DNA from: Ophiobolus disseminans
Lineage: Eukaryota; Ascomycota; Dothideomycetes; Pleosporales; Phaeosphaeriaceae
Reading direction: 5' to 3'
NCBI GenBank assembly: GCA_010093685.1
Contig: MU006218.1
Span: 655,766 to 719,765 of the forward strand
DNA: 64,000 nt
Shown: piece by piece, positions 21,477-32,072 of the stretch
Position numbering within the stretch: position 1 is the first letter of the stretch
How the letters are laid out: every line of letters starts with the position of its first letter
Notes under the pieces: generated by a model
Seen by the model: the letters and a program-made list of their open reading frames with translations, nothing else
Told to the model about the DNA's origin: nothing
Databases searched by the model: none
Position numbers and translations under genes: made by a program

Positions 21477-22628
21477 TCACGCCACCATCTGCTTTTTCTT
21501 CTTCGAATATAACACGACTTTATGTTTCTTCTCCTCAAAGCCCGCATTCTCGCCTCGATGGCCCTCTGTCCAGCAGAGTTGACAGTATAGGTCACCATCG
21601 CAACCGAGGCACTTAAAGATCGCATCATCTTGGCATATGATGCACCACGTATCGATTTCGTCATCGATGCGCTGCTGTAGATTCGAACTGACTGGAGGTT
21701 TCTTTCGAGGCGAGAAGGATGGCGCGGATGGTAGACCCAGGGAGTCTGTTTGAGGCGAAGGGGCCGAGAGGGCAGCGAGGCGCGCTGTGAAGGCGTCCTC
21801 GATTGCTCGTGTGCGCTCAAAGTCATCTTCTGGCAAGCAAGTTGGTGCTGACGGGAGGCTCAAGCCTTTGTCTTCATCTTTCACTGCTTCATTGTCGGTT
21901 TGGCGTCCTACGTCGGACTTGTCGTCTTCCGGTGGGGGCGATGGTGGGTCGTACTTCTTGCTAATCTCGAGCTCAGCCATGACCCTCGCGATCACATCGT
22001 CGGCCTCCTCATCCTCTGTCGGCTTTTTGCCTCCACCAACCTCATCTTCGCCTTCCTCTGTGTCCTCGTCTTTACCGGCCGTGACAGCTCCATTGCCAAT
22101 GTTGACTTCGATGCTCCCCCAGTCGGTGAGCTCTTCTTTAGCGCCCGGAGTACCTATGGTGTCACTAGGCTTCGAATCCTGCGTCCTGCTGTTCACGACT
22201 TCTGGCAGGATCTTCTTCATATCCTTCAATAGTCTCCCTATATCTTGCTGCTCCTTATTCGACAGATCCCATTCTTTTCGGTCGCCAACAGCACCATTGA
22301 GTTCTCCGAGCAGATCTTCGAGACTCTTCTCGTCTTCTTCATTAAAGTCCACCTTCTCTCCACCAACGCCCTCGGCGATACCTGCCAAATAGCTTGGTGC
22401 GCCGGGCGCTACTATTGGCGCTGTTGTATCATTTGTGGACGTCGTCCGCGATGGTTGAGGAGTTCCCGAAGGCGATGCAGAACCGAGACGCGCAAATCGC
22501 GCTGCAAGGGCGTCGGTCGGTATTGGTGGACTCGAGGGTGCTATCGAGGAGCTGTAGTTCGTGTCTAGGCTTACACTCGATTTCTTGAGCGCATTGAGGC
22601 GTGCAAGAAGATCGTCATCTCCCGGCAT
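21477..22628 (-). CDS. ANCHR/ZFYVE19-like zinc-finger protein
   Basis: A single exon of 383 aa from ATG 22628. The N-terminus (MPGDDDLLARLNALKKSSVS) is typical of fungal homologues. The middle is acidic and disordered, with a leucine-rich short motif (KSLEDLLGELNGAV) that could bind an ESCRT-III or VPS4 MIT domain. The C-terminal 60 residues are a compact zinc finger, C-x2-C-x8-C-x2-C-x4-C-x2-C, with H later (WCIICQDDAIFKCLGCDGDL). ANCHR in animals delays cytokinetic abscission through VPS4; the role in fungi is inferred. It is a conserved single-copy gene sitting inside the 2EXR region. Confidence 0.75.
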   Translation of the reverse strand: MPGDDDLLARLNALKKSSVSLDTNYSSSIAPSSPPIPTDALAARFARLGSASPSGTPQPSRTTSTNDTTAPIVAPGAPSYLAGIAEGVGGEKVDFNEEDEKSLEDLLGELNGAVGDRKEWDLSNKEQQDIGRLLKDMKKILPEVVNSRTQDSKPSDTIGTPGAKEELTDWGSIEVNIGNGAVTAGKDEDTEEGEDEVGGGKKPTEDEEADDVIARVMAELEISKKYDPPSPPPEDDKSDVGRQTDNEAVKDEDKGLSLPSAPTCLPEDDFERTRAIEDAFTARLAALSAPSPQTDSLGLPSAPSFSPRKKPPVSSNLQQRIDDEIDTWCIICQDDAIFKCLGCDGDLYCQLCWTEGHRGENAGFEEKKHKVVLYSKKKKQMVA

Positions 22629-23294
22629 TGTGTTTCACGGGAGTTGAGGAGAGTTTTGGTAAGGAATAAGCATTGAACTGCTGGTGGGATGGGTACAAGT
22701 ATGGATGGGGCCCGCCCGTGATGGTGGACGCGTTCGGAGGTGTGCGGAGTTTCAAGAGCTTGGGCGAAGCTTGCAGCATGGCGGGGCAAACGTCAGTCGC
22801 ACAACGCGCTTCTTTCCCTTCCTCTTTTAGCCACTCTTCATCAGAATCATCGCGCTATTGTGCTACTTAGCTTTCATGAAATGACAAATGATGCCAGTTG
22901 ATAGAATGAATTATCACATGCATATCTCGAAGACTTGGCATCTGTCAGAACGCAAGGATGCGTCGACCTCGGGAACCAAACACCATCAACAGTCACGTTT
23001 CGACCTTAGGCCTAATGAACAATCAGTGCGCTAGATGCTTTAAGGGTCGCCCTTCATAGAACGCCGCTCTCTTTGAAAGCATGTTGCTTCGTAAGAAGGT
23101 GCTCTGTTGACATCATCCGTGGAGCTTCCGCCTTCCGAAGCTACCCCTCTACAGTAGACATTCACGCCTAAGATTGCGTGCTCTTACATGAGCATATGGT
23201 AGTGTAGACATAACAGTGCACCAAATCCCTCTCAACGCCTCCAACGTCTATCCAGACACGGTTCACATTATAACGAACCCGCCGTCATCACACA
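22629..23294. other. Divergent intergenic region
   Basis: 666 bp separate the ANCHR-like gene from the DsbA-like gene, transcribed away from each other. It should hold both promoters. No gene seen. Confidence 0.55.
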
Positions 23295-23977
23295 ATGGCT
23301 CTCGCACCTAAGTTCGCTGGGCAGAAGCTGGCATCAAGTGCTATCGCGCCCAGGGCCGTTCATACTATCGAGCTCTGTGAGTTGCTAGCATCTATCAAGA
23401 ACTCTCAATGCTGATAACGTGTCTAGACCTCGACTATGTCTGCCCATTCAGCCAGAAATTGTTCAAGACCGTCTACTCCGGCAACCTCCGCAAGACACTC
23501 CTCGAGAAGTACGGCGACCGCGTCGTGACCATCTTCCGCCAGCAGATCCAACCGTGGCACCCGTCTTCGACGCTTGTACACGAAGCCGGCTATGCTGTCC
23601 AAAAGGTCGACTCCACCAAGTTCTACGAGTTCAGCGCCGCGCTCTTCGATCAGCAGAAGGACTTCTTCGATGTGAACGTCGTCAACGAGACACGGAACAA
23701 CACGTACAAGCGCTTGGCCAAGATCGCCGGCAGTGTAGGCGTGGACGAAAAGAAGGTATATGATCTATTGGAGATCAGCGACAAGCCGGGCGAGGATGGT
23801 AGCTTGAACACAGGCAACAAGGTCACAGATGACGTGAAGATCCAAGTCAAGGCGAACCGTCTAACCGGTGTGCATGTCACGCCTACGGTCGTGTTCAATG
23901 GGGTGGTCAACAACGATATCTCGAGCGGATGGTCGGAGAGCCAGTGGGAAGAGTGGCTGGAGAAAAACGTCAAATGA
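23295..23977 (+). CDS. DsbA-like thioredoxin-fold protein
   Basis: Exons 23295-23376 and 23427-23977 are joined by a 50-nt phase-1 intron (T|GTGAGT...TCTAG|AC), giving 210 aa. The fold is DSBA/2-hydroxychromene-2-carboxylate isomerase-like: YLDYVCPFSQKLF is the beta1-loop-helix1 active-site region and HVTPTVVFNGVVNN holds the cis-proline. The active site is CPFS, with one cysteine instead of CxxC, so classical disulfide exchange is unlikely; glutathione- or isomerase-type chemistry is possible. No signal peptide is evident. It has similarity to small fungal thioredoxin-like proteins of unknown substrate. Confidence 0.8.
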
Positions 23978-24972
23978 CTACCTGAGAAAAGGAAAGTCGC
24001 AATGCTATAGCCAGGCCCGTCCTAATCCATCCTTTTAACAACTGTGGGTCTTCGTCGTCCTCACAACATGCCATTCACCATACTCAAATCTCATCACCAT
24101 GTCCATGCGGGCACACATCTGCATCCTTTCTGCACAACCATCCTGATCTTCTTGGAATTCCTTTCCCATCATCTGCGCTCTGTTCTTGATCATGTTCATC
24201 CTTTCCATCTCACACAAACAGCAGCCTAGGTGTACATTTCCTGGCGAAGCTCAAGGGGAGACAGCGGAGAGGGAATAGGCGAGCGTTGCGCTCCGTGCTG
24301 AAATTAGGTAAGTGCTGCGCAATCGGTGTTGTATCAGGTAGTAACATCGTGTCGAAGAACGCCATGTCGACTTTTGGCTTGACTGACATTCTTGACAGCA
24401 AGGAACCCATGCTGTTGTAGGTTTGAGTGGCGGAAGGTGATGTTTACAGTGATGTGATTATGAGGCAGAGGGATGAGGCGGTATACCTGGGTAGCATAGC
24501 ACGAATGGCTGCATTCAAAAACGCTCGGCCAAAACAAGAGCTCTCCCATCTACCGCGCTCTTTAGGAGTCTGCCTGGGCTTCGAAGGGATTGCTACCTCC
24601 TTCACCGACCTGCGCCCCGGAGCCTATTATCACGCCTCCATTCATCCCCATCTTTCTTCTCAACAGATTGGACTCCAATGGGCGCTGCACTTTGAGAGCA
24701 TCACAACATGTTCTCCGCAGTGAGTAGCGCTGTGCGTGACTACATCTTCAGCGCAAATTCATTTGCGGCACACAACCGAGCATAACTGAATACATGTATT
24801 CTCCCAATTCACTCGCGAGGAAGCACCGGATACTCTTCCCTTTCAATATTTATTCTTGTCTTGCGCTGCCCACATGTCACTCAACAGCACCCCACTTCAA
24901 CTCTTCTACGGATTGCATTGGAAAGTTTCCTGTTTATCAACCAAAGCTATTTTTGCTATCCTTGGATCAATA
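23978..24972. other. Intergenic, no gene seen
   Basis: Nearly 1 kb between the DsbA-like gene and 2EXR copy 11. The best frame (24427-24723, +) lacks an ATG at its start and a recognisable domain. Confidence 0.55.
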
Positions 24973-25616
24973 ATGTCGACTACGCTCAACCATAATGACG
25001 CCATGTAAGTTACTCCACCATCATTCCACTGTCGTAAATAACATAAGTCAGTGCGAAGTGTAGCAGTCTCGGATCCCCACTCTTACGCCTCCCTGGCGAA
25101 CTTCGCAACCAACTTTATGAGGAAGTTTTCAGTCTATGCAACAAACCGGGTGATCGCGTGCAGAGCGACGCCAGCAAACCCTCGTGGACCGACCTTCTCT
25201 CCATCTGCCGACAAGTTCATACCGAAGCAGCGCTGATCCTGTTCATGACCCAAACTTTCGTCTTTCCTTATTTCAATTTCCTGGAAATGGCCTACACAAG
25301 ACTGTCACAAGATCAACGCGATGCTATCAAAGTGGTCAAGATAACCACAAATTTGAGTGGTTGGTGCAACAATACTTCGGGCTGGCTAAGCTTGTTCAGG
25401 TGGCTATCCCCTCGAGGAATAGTATGCTTCACCGATCTCCTCCCAGGCGTTAAGACGGTCAAGGTCATACACGAGGATGGGGATGACTTGGTGCACATTG
25501 TTAAACTCTTGATCTCCTTTTACTTGCCCAATGACATGAAGGCTGCATTGGAAGCATGGTTCAAGAATGGTGCGGAACACACGATCACTGTGGAATGGGG
25601 AGGTCGAGATAGCTAA
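24973..25616 (+). CDS. 2EXR-domain protein, copy 11 (compact)
   Basis: Exons 24973-25004 and 25052-25616 are joined by a 47-nt phase-2 intron (AT|GTAAGT...GTCAG|T), giving 198 aa. The leader is only ten residues. The body starts GSPLLRLPGELRNQLYEEVF; the variable loop is about half the usual length, then SICRQVHTEAALILFMTQTF, SQDQRDAIKVV, a LLPGVKTVKVI strand and the box LEAWFKNGAEHTITVEW. Intact, and the shortest full copy on the right side. Confidence 0.75.
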
Positions 25617-26452
25617 GGACTGACGGTTGAGCAGAGCGAGATGGAGATAGAGTATTACCTAGCTCAGTGTTCATGGTTCATTTAATATCATCCTATCATA
25701 TAAACCAATGTTATACCACTTACTTTGCGTTCAATTCCTGCGCACCTTGTAGTAAAGTGAGTGCAACCGCCCACGTGTCGCGCACATATGTTATCCGCAT
25801 GCTCCACACGTACACACATCTTACTCGATCCTGAGCTTCATACAACCTAAAATTTGCCGCTAGATCGATCCACTTCGACTCAACCGGAATGCCCCCAGCC
25901 TTGGGAAAAGCAACGCCGCGTTGCTGGCTAAACAGAACTATGTTTGTTAGTTCACTACGTATTGAACTTCCAACTACCCATTCAAATGCAATTTCGGGCG
26001 CAATGCATGCGAATTTCCACCGTTAATTACGCCTTCTTGGATAGATTCGATGCAGGAATAAACCCGCTTAACTGATTGACAAGAGAAGAATGACATTATT
26101 GTTGATACAGAATTGGAGATTAGACCACCCATTCGGATAAAGACTTGACGTGAGACGATGCGGTCGATATCTGGATCATGACCTTTCTGAACAATTGTGA
26201 CTCCTCGCATTCTCAAATCGATGGCATCCTCTCATTAGATTTTGGGGCCCTTTTGCTGGGCGACAGCATGAGACATTGGGTACGGTTTCCATCTTAACAT
26301 ATTACAAACGCCTTTCCCGCGGCTGTGAATCATTCACTTGTTAGCGTCAATTCCTTACATTATTTCTACGGCCGTGATCTTCCCACTCATTAGACTATCG
26401 GCTCCCTCGACTTCAACTCCCTACGCCTCAACCATCCGAGGTCGCACTCACT
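25617..26452. other. Intergenic, no gene seen
   Basis: AT-rich spacer between copies 11 and 12; nothing recognisable on either strand. Confidence 0.55.
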
Positions 26453-27230
26453 ATGGCTAGGTTTAAGAAAAGCTTAAACGTATGTGAGGCCATGTAAGCC
26501 ATTCCCACGTGTGCTAAACGGTTTTACTAATCCAAGCAGAACTTCGTGCAACGACCTGGCGTCTCCGCTTCTACGTCTTCCAGGAGAGTTACGCAACAAA
26601 ATCTATGAGGATGCATTTTACGAAAGCATATACGCTCTAGTCATCAAGGCTCCCCGGCACCGGTAGGATAGCGCCAGTCGCCTTGTCCTCAAAGACACAC
26701 GAAATCCATGCACGAAACCTCCTCCGTCGGACTTTGACGCGATCAATGAATTACTGGCTCAGATGAAGTTCATTAAGCGATCGCAGGTTTTACCTTCTCG
26801 CTTCTCTCTGCTCTTTACGTGTCGCCGCATTTACTATGAGGCAGCTTTACTGCCTTTCAAACTCAACACATTCTTACTCCCCGGCCTCGATCAGTTCTTC
26901 ATGCACCGGCATACGTTTTCGAGTCCCCAGTTAGCGGCCATCAGTCGCGTTCAGATCGAGGAGGCCTTTGTGGAGATCTACGGCTATCGTCTTTTGGTGA
27001 CTAGGATGCAGGAGATAGGATGCACTATACCACAAGACATCTTGCCTCGGGTGACGAATTTGGAGGTGATTATGAGACGTCTAAGATACACAGACGAGCG
27101 CGAGGCAGAAGACTCCGCTCATGTTCGAGCTCGGATGCGTTTGGAGAAAGAGCGGATGGGTGCATGGCTCGAAGGAGCAGGAGATGGGAAGGTGAAGGTG
27201 ACGTTCACCAACCTTCCGTGGTTTTTTTGA
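26453..27230 (+). pseudogene. 2EXR-domain pseudogene, copy 12 (in-frame TAG)
   Basis: Exons 26453-26493 and 26540-27230 are joined by a 46-nt phase-2 intron (AT|GTAAGC...GCAG|A). The body starts ASPLLRLPGELRNKIYEDAF, meets an in-frame TAG at 26664-26666 in the variable loop, then continues in the same frame through TCRRIYYEAALLPFKLNTFL, a LPRVTNLEVIMRRL strand and the box MGAWLEGAGDGKVKVTF to 27230. The GTAGGA at the stop was tested as a donor, but no nearby AG restores frame. One codon separates it from an intact gene. Confidence 0.75.
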
Positions 27231-27592
27231 CGGGAAAACAAAGTGTACTATGTAGACCCACGAGCCCGTTGCCATTCCGATTTGCTGAGAAATGCATCGT
27301 AAGGCCACTTTCGTGACGCGACACTGCAGGTGTGATTCCGTGGTTCTCTTGAGGACAGCAACATGTGTCGTTGTTATGCTTGAGCGCATCTAACCGGTCT
27401 AACGATTTCGGGATTAGCTTGTGGCTTTGCCGCGGGTTTGCCCGCAACTTCTCGAGGTCCGCATTTCAGCTCACCACTCTAAATACAAACATCTTTGAGT
27501 TGGTGCAATAGCAAAATCTATCTATCCACTGTGTCTCATCACCGTTGGTCCTCAAAATCGTAGTCAGCGGCGTCAACTCAGCAGCGCGAAAG
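27231..27592. other. Intergenic, no gene seen
   Basis: Spacer between copies 12 and 13. Confidence 0.55.
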
Positions 27593-28231
27593 ATGAACCT
27601 AAACGCCACGTATAACAATCGCTTCAGGTGGAAGCACACATGCTAACAAGACTGTAGCACACACCACCAGCAAGCACTATTTTTTCGCCTTCCTGCAGAG
27701 CTTCGCAACCAAGACTACTCATACGTTCTGAAAAAGGGACCGTACATCTTCAAGATCAAATACTTGAAAAGCATCGATTCGACAGATGAGCGCTTCGCGC
27801 TCGAACCCCGAACACGTAATCGTTTCGGCCTTCTCCGCACTTGCCGCCAAATACATGCCGAAACAGTTCTCCTGCCATTCGCACTCAATACGCTTCACTT
27901 CAACAATGTCATCATCTTCAAGGAGGTAGTTGACTGGCTCAGCAACAAGCAGCGGGAGGTTGTTAGCAGCATTACGCTCAATATTCAGATGGGTAAAGAT
28001 GAATCGAATGCCACCCTGTGCTTCATCAACTCGCAGAGGCGAAATGTCACATCGATCACGGAACTCTTCCCTAATCTTGAAAGAATCATCGTGAAGAACA
28101 GATGTCCTGACGAAGATCGAGTGCAGACTACCGAAGTCGACGTCCGAGTGCAACATTCGAAGCAGCTCGTCAAGGAATGGATGTCCGGAGGCATCGAGGG
28201 AAAAGTGAACTTGGAATACCAGGATGTGTAG
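27593..28231 (+). CDS. 2EXR-domain protein, copy 13
   Basis: Exons 27593-27609 (17 nt) and 27658-28231 are joined by a 48-nt phase-2 intron (AC|GTATAA, branch TGCTAAC, TGTAG|C), giving 196 aa. The leader is five residues. The body begins LFFRLPAELRNQDYSYVLKK, where the normal N-x-I-Y is changed to NQDYS, so the first motif is partly degenerate. The rest is typical: LLRTCRQIHAETVLLPFALN, SNKQREVVSSI, a LFPNLERIIV strand and the box VKEWMSGGIEGKVNLEY. The frame is open. Confidence 0.65.
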
Positions 28232-28739
28232 TAGCAACAAATTCCACTATAATGTTGTGCTTGTTCGGGAAGAAGATCTTGTTGGGGAAATTAGTCGTGC
28301 AGTAGCTGAAAGAAGCTTCGAAAGAGCTGTACAGCCGTGTCGTCAAAAGATTGATCGATGCACAAACCCTCACAGGTATATCCAGATTTTCGCTTCGATC
28401 GCACAATTATCTGCATATTTCCTGGAAACATCGTTTTCCCTGTGCGATAGTACAGGTTTTTGTTTGTATGGTACCCTAGCCTCGCTAATAATAGTACAAC
28501 AACCATGGACAATCCATGTGACTCATGATGTGAATTCTATACCAAAACTAGTCAACCATGGTCGGACAATTCCTCAGGGTTCCTGACCTCCTTTGGCTCA
28601 CCGATCTTGTGAATTTTGTCTCACTTGCTGTGTATATAAGAGTACCAACGCATCGAAAAGTCCATTTCTTCTGTATTCCACATATCGAAGACACCCACAT
28701 CCAAAGACTTTACAATACAAATGGCAATACCGCGCCAAG
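28232..28739. other. Intergenic with a TATA-like site
   Basis: Spacer between copies 13 and 14. A TATATAAG at 28633-28640 lies about 100 nt upstream of the copy 14 ATG and may be its promoter element. Nothing else was seen. Confidence 0.5.
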
Positions 28740-29807
28740 ATGAAGGAAGAGAAGACAATGAAGAAAGCAAGGCAAAACCACCGTAAATTACATCAGCACC
28801 CTGACCGCTCCAAATGCGAACGGGTTACGCCCGTGTGTCCCGCTTGTGGCCGTCCACATGGCGTCCCGAAACCAAAAGTACCTTCAGCGGTAAAATTCCG
28901 TCCAGAAATGAGAGCTGACAACGCTAAAATGTGAGTCTATGCCCCTGCTGTTATGCTGTCCGTATCTGACAATATCCTGCAGCTCCGAACGCAGCCAGCG
29001 GATTTCCCCACTTCTTCGCCTTCCAGGTGAACTACGCAACATTATCTACAAATCACTTTTTGATAAGGAACTTGTTTTCAATGGCATATATTGGCCCACC
29101 AAACCCAAGGAATGGCTTGCGCTCCTTCTCACATGTCGCATGTTATACGACGAGACTGTGCTTTTACCTTTCCGGCATTGCACATTTCAATTTCACTCAC
29201 TTCACATCTTCCAACAAACTTTGCCACAAATACAACTGAGGCAACGCAAGGCCATCAGAAAGGTAAAGTTCATGCTCTGAGATGCTGAGCCCAATACTTG
29301 GAGTGTCGTTCCTATCAAGTCTGACGGAACTTTGATGAGAGGGAGGGACTTTAGCAAGACAGAGCCGAAGGTTCTGACTACTGTGCAAGTACAGAAGCGC
29401 GCTAAACAAGCCGAGAAGAGCGCAAAGAAGACGGAAAAGATGGCTAAAAGGGACGGCAACGGATCGAAAGACCGCAAGAAGAATGTTGAGAGCAGTGGAC
29501 GCAGTCTTACCAGGGCAAATCCAGAAGCCAGCGCTCCAGCGCGGAGAAAAGGTGGCATGGAAGGCATCACGGACACACTCCCTAGCTTGAGGCAAGTGCA
29601 AGTGGGCTATCGATTTCATTCACCTAACCAGATAAACCGCAATTGGAATAACGATGATGCATCTTGCCCTACACAGAGAGGTACACGTATGATAGGGAAG
29701 TTCTGGACGAATGGCTAAGAGCTGGAAGCGACGGTCTGCAAGTCGTTTACTTAACTTCTAGATGGAATACATTGGTGTTTGGAGAGCCCAGGAGGAGGGT
29801 TAACTAA
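28740..29807 (+). pseudogene. 2EXR-domain locus, copy 14 (disrupted, charged insert)
   Basis: Exon 1 at 28740-28930 gives a 63-residue basic leader with a CPACGRPHG motif; exon 2 starts at 28983 (52-nt phase-2 intron). The body starts ISPLLRLPGELRNIIYKSLF, then LTCRMLYDETVLLPFRHCTF and QLRQRKAIRKV. An in-frame TGA lies at 29278-29280; it could be removed by a 57-nt intron 29263-29319 (GTAAAG...CAAG), but the skipped residues align with paralogues. A long Lys/Arg/Glu-rich insert follows, then the TLPSLRQVQVGYR strand. The C-terminal box (VLDEWLRAGSDGLQVVY, to 29807) is in another frame, so there is also a frameshift near 29640-29690. Probably a pseudogene. Confidence 0.6.
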
Positions 29808-29959
29808 GACAGGGCAAGCCACTCCCGCAAACTCCTACATAATCTACAATTCAAGATCGATATCTTCAAGCTCTCATCATAGGTTTATGAGCGGCCAGTT
29901 CGAAGGTCGAGATACCCAGTTTACATAAAAGCAACGCGCGTAAGCTCTAGGTGATTACC

Positions 29960-30660
29960 CTACAAGCTAAACTTTGTGTGCACTTTTGGACGTGGAAGAG
30001 ACATTAAGACCACATCTACCTTGCCTTTACCACCTTCCGTAAGCCAATCTTGCAGACTCTGTTGAGCTGTTCTACATACTAACCTCCACCGCTCAGGAGT
30101 ATCATACCATGTGAGTTTATTTGCATCCCCAACCCGACCCACCACGTTCACCTTTACGAGACTCGGCAGTGTCTCTGACAAATGACTAGGGAATATCGTC
30201 CGCGGTGTCGTTGGACCGGTATAATGAATCTTAACCGCCCTAACATTATGTTCCAGTGTTCCAAGGGCTTTGAAGAGCTGGACAAGCTCCGCGTAGCTGG
30301 ACATGATAAAGATGTGTAACTCAAATGGTAGGAGATAAGCTTCGTTGCTGAGCTGGCGACAGGTGTTCACGAGTCCGAGCCAGCGAGGAACACTTGAATC
30401 ACCATGCGGCTGATATATATTGCTTGCGTGGAAGTTCGCAATGCGGTCGACAAGAAAGAGACGTTCTCCCTCTACCACCACGTAGAAATAGATTTTGTTC
30501 CTGAGCTCGGCGGGAAGACGGAGAAGTGGGGATGTTTGAGCGTTTCGCGCGGTGCTTGCCAAAATTAGCAGCTGAAGATGAACATCGATGAGCATCTGGC
30601 TGTCTGCAGGTGAACTTACATAACATCAAAAGCGGTCGTGGGTTTGCTGGTATTCTCCAT
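29960..30660 (-). CDS. 2EXR-domain protein, copy 15
   Basis: Exons are 30660-30620 and 30554-29960; the 65-nt phase-2 intron (AT|GTAAGT, branch GCTAAT, GCAAG|C) gives 211 aa. The acceptor is AAG; the CAG upstream would lead into a stop. The body starts TSPLLRLPAELRNKIYFYVV, then NTCRQLSNEAYLLPFELHIF, a TLPSLVKVNVVG strand and the box LQDWLTEGGKGKVDVVL. Intact. It is the only minus-strand copy in the right half, facing away from copy 16. Confidence 0.75.
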
Positions 30661-31192
30661 GGTTTGAGCTGTGAGTGTTGATCGTACGAGAGGCTGGGGA
30701 GTTGAATATCAACCGAGTGAATTCGAAGCAAGTGGGGAGTTGATGGTCGATAGTCGATGCGCAGGTATAGGTTATCGCGACGTTGCTACTAAGCTGAGGA
30801 GGGTTCCAAAAACGGTCTATGCACTCGGACATTCACACCGATCACCCTGTGTGTTAATGCGTCAAAAGTGTTTACTTCGCAGATTCCCCTGTATGAAGCG
30901 CTGAGCTAATCAAGAAGGTGCGCGTGTCCAAATAAGTAAAAAGTTATGGAAATCGTAGAGTGGCAAGCTACAACCAGTATAGATTTGCGGGAAACAATCC
31001 TAAAGTCAATTTTGAACATGGACGATGTGGCCCACTTTTTGTACGCGGCGTGGAAGGTGAAAGTATAACGTTAGTGCCCACATGCCACCCATGCAGTTCC
31101 TTCCTCGTCAAGTTCTGCTCGCCCACCTGCGAAACCCCACAAACAGTATCCACACGCCCCTCCTAGCAGCACCTCAACACCTTCAATTGAAC
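30661..31192. other. Divergent intergenic region between copies 15 and 16
   Basis: 532 bp between two 2EXR genes transcribed away from each other; likely holds both promoters. No gene seen. Confidence 0.5.
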
Positions 31193-32072
31193 ATGGCAGA
31201 AAGCATTCTGTCGGATGTGAGAGACAGGGCAAAAAGGAGGGAGAAGGTTGTTGTATTAAGAGAGCTACGGAGAGCGATTATATACACAACCAGAATGAGT
31301 AAGCAGGTGACTAAGAGTCACGTGAGGATGCAGTTCACATGTACCTTGTGGACTGGGGTGCCATGCTGACACATTCAGTCTCCAGAAATGTACAGTGCAA
31401 TGTTAGTGACGTTATCTGCTCCGTCCACCACTCTGCTAATCTATTCGCCACAGTGCGCTCCTCAATGCGCGCAACTCTACGCTTCTCCGCCTCCCCGCCG
31501 AACTCAGATGTGAGATCTACTCCTACGTGCTCACCGAGCCTGATGGGACCTTCACCTTTAACGCAGCCGCCCCCGACTATAGCGGACGCCCCTCCACAGG
31601 TTACACTCTCGACATCGCGGCCACGAATCCACACCGACTAGCTCTTCTATCTACCTGCCTCCAAACCTATAAAGAATGCTCACATCTTCCCTTTACGTTG
31701 AACGGCAGGCTACGATTTTTGTGTCTTTGGTCCTTCCACCGCACCGTGGTGTTGCGCCTCTTACTCGCACAGCGAAGCGCCATCACCGAGCTCGAAATCG
31801 CGGACAAGATGGCCAACGCCATGACCCAATTCTTCGATCACACGTCCTCTTTTGGTATTCAAGAGTTGAAAAATCTATTGCCAAACATACGGTCTGTCAC
31901 CCTTAGGATCATTGCACTTGAGGAGAGCGACACTGAGTACTTAGATGGCGAGGAGTACAGAGATGTTCTCGACGCGCGGTACTATGGCGAGCGCGCGTTA
32001 TCCCGTTGGCTCAAAGGTTCTGGTGAGCATCTTGTAGCGAAGATCTATGAACGGCTTGCGTGGAGAGTGTAG
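31193..32072 (+). CDS. 2EXR-domain protein, copy 16 (three exons)
   Basis: Best model: exons 31193-31321, 31379-31401 and 31454-32072 with introns of 57 nt (GTGAGG...TTCAG, phase 0) and 52 nt (GTTAGT...CACAG, phase 2), giving 256 aa. The leader is basic and charged (RDRAKRREKVVVLREL). The body starts NSTLLRLPAELRCEIYSYVL, then LSTCLQTYKECSHLPFTLNG, LLAQRSAITEL, a LLPNIRSVTLRI strand and the box LSRWLKGSGEHLVAKIY. A shorter alternative starts at the ATG inside the 23-nt middle exon (MYSA). The extra intron is unlike other copies. The body is intact. Confidence 0.65.

Noticed and set aside
21787..22392. 201-codon + strand Ser-rich ORF
   Set aside because: It is the antisense shadow of the acidic, Ser/Pro-rich part of the ANCHR-like gene.
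26661..26762. Intron removing the TAG in 2EXR copy 12
   Set aside because: The GTAGGA donor is phase 2, but every nearby AG up to 26786 restores only phase 0, so the downstream frame is lost.
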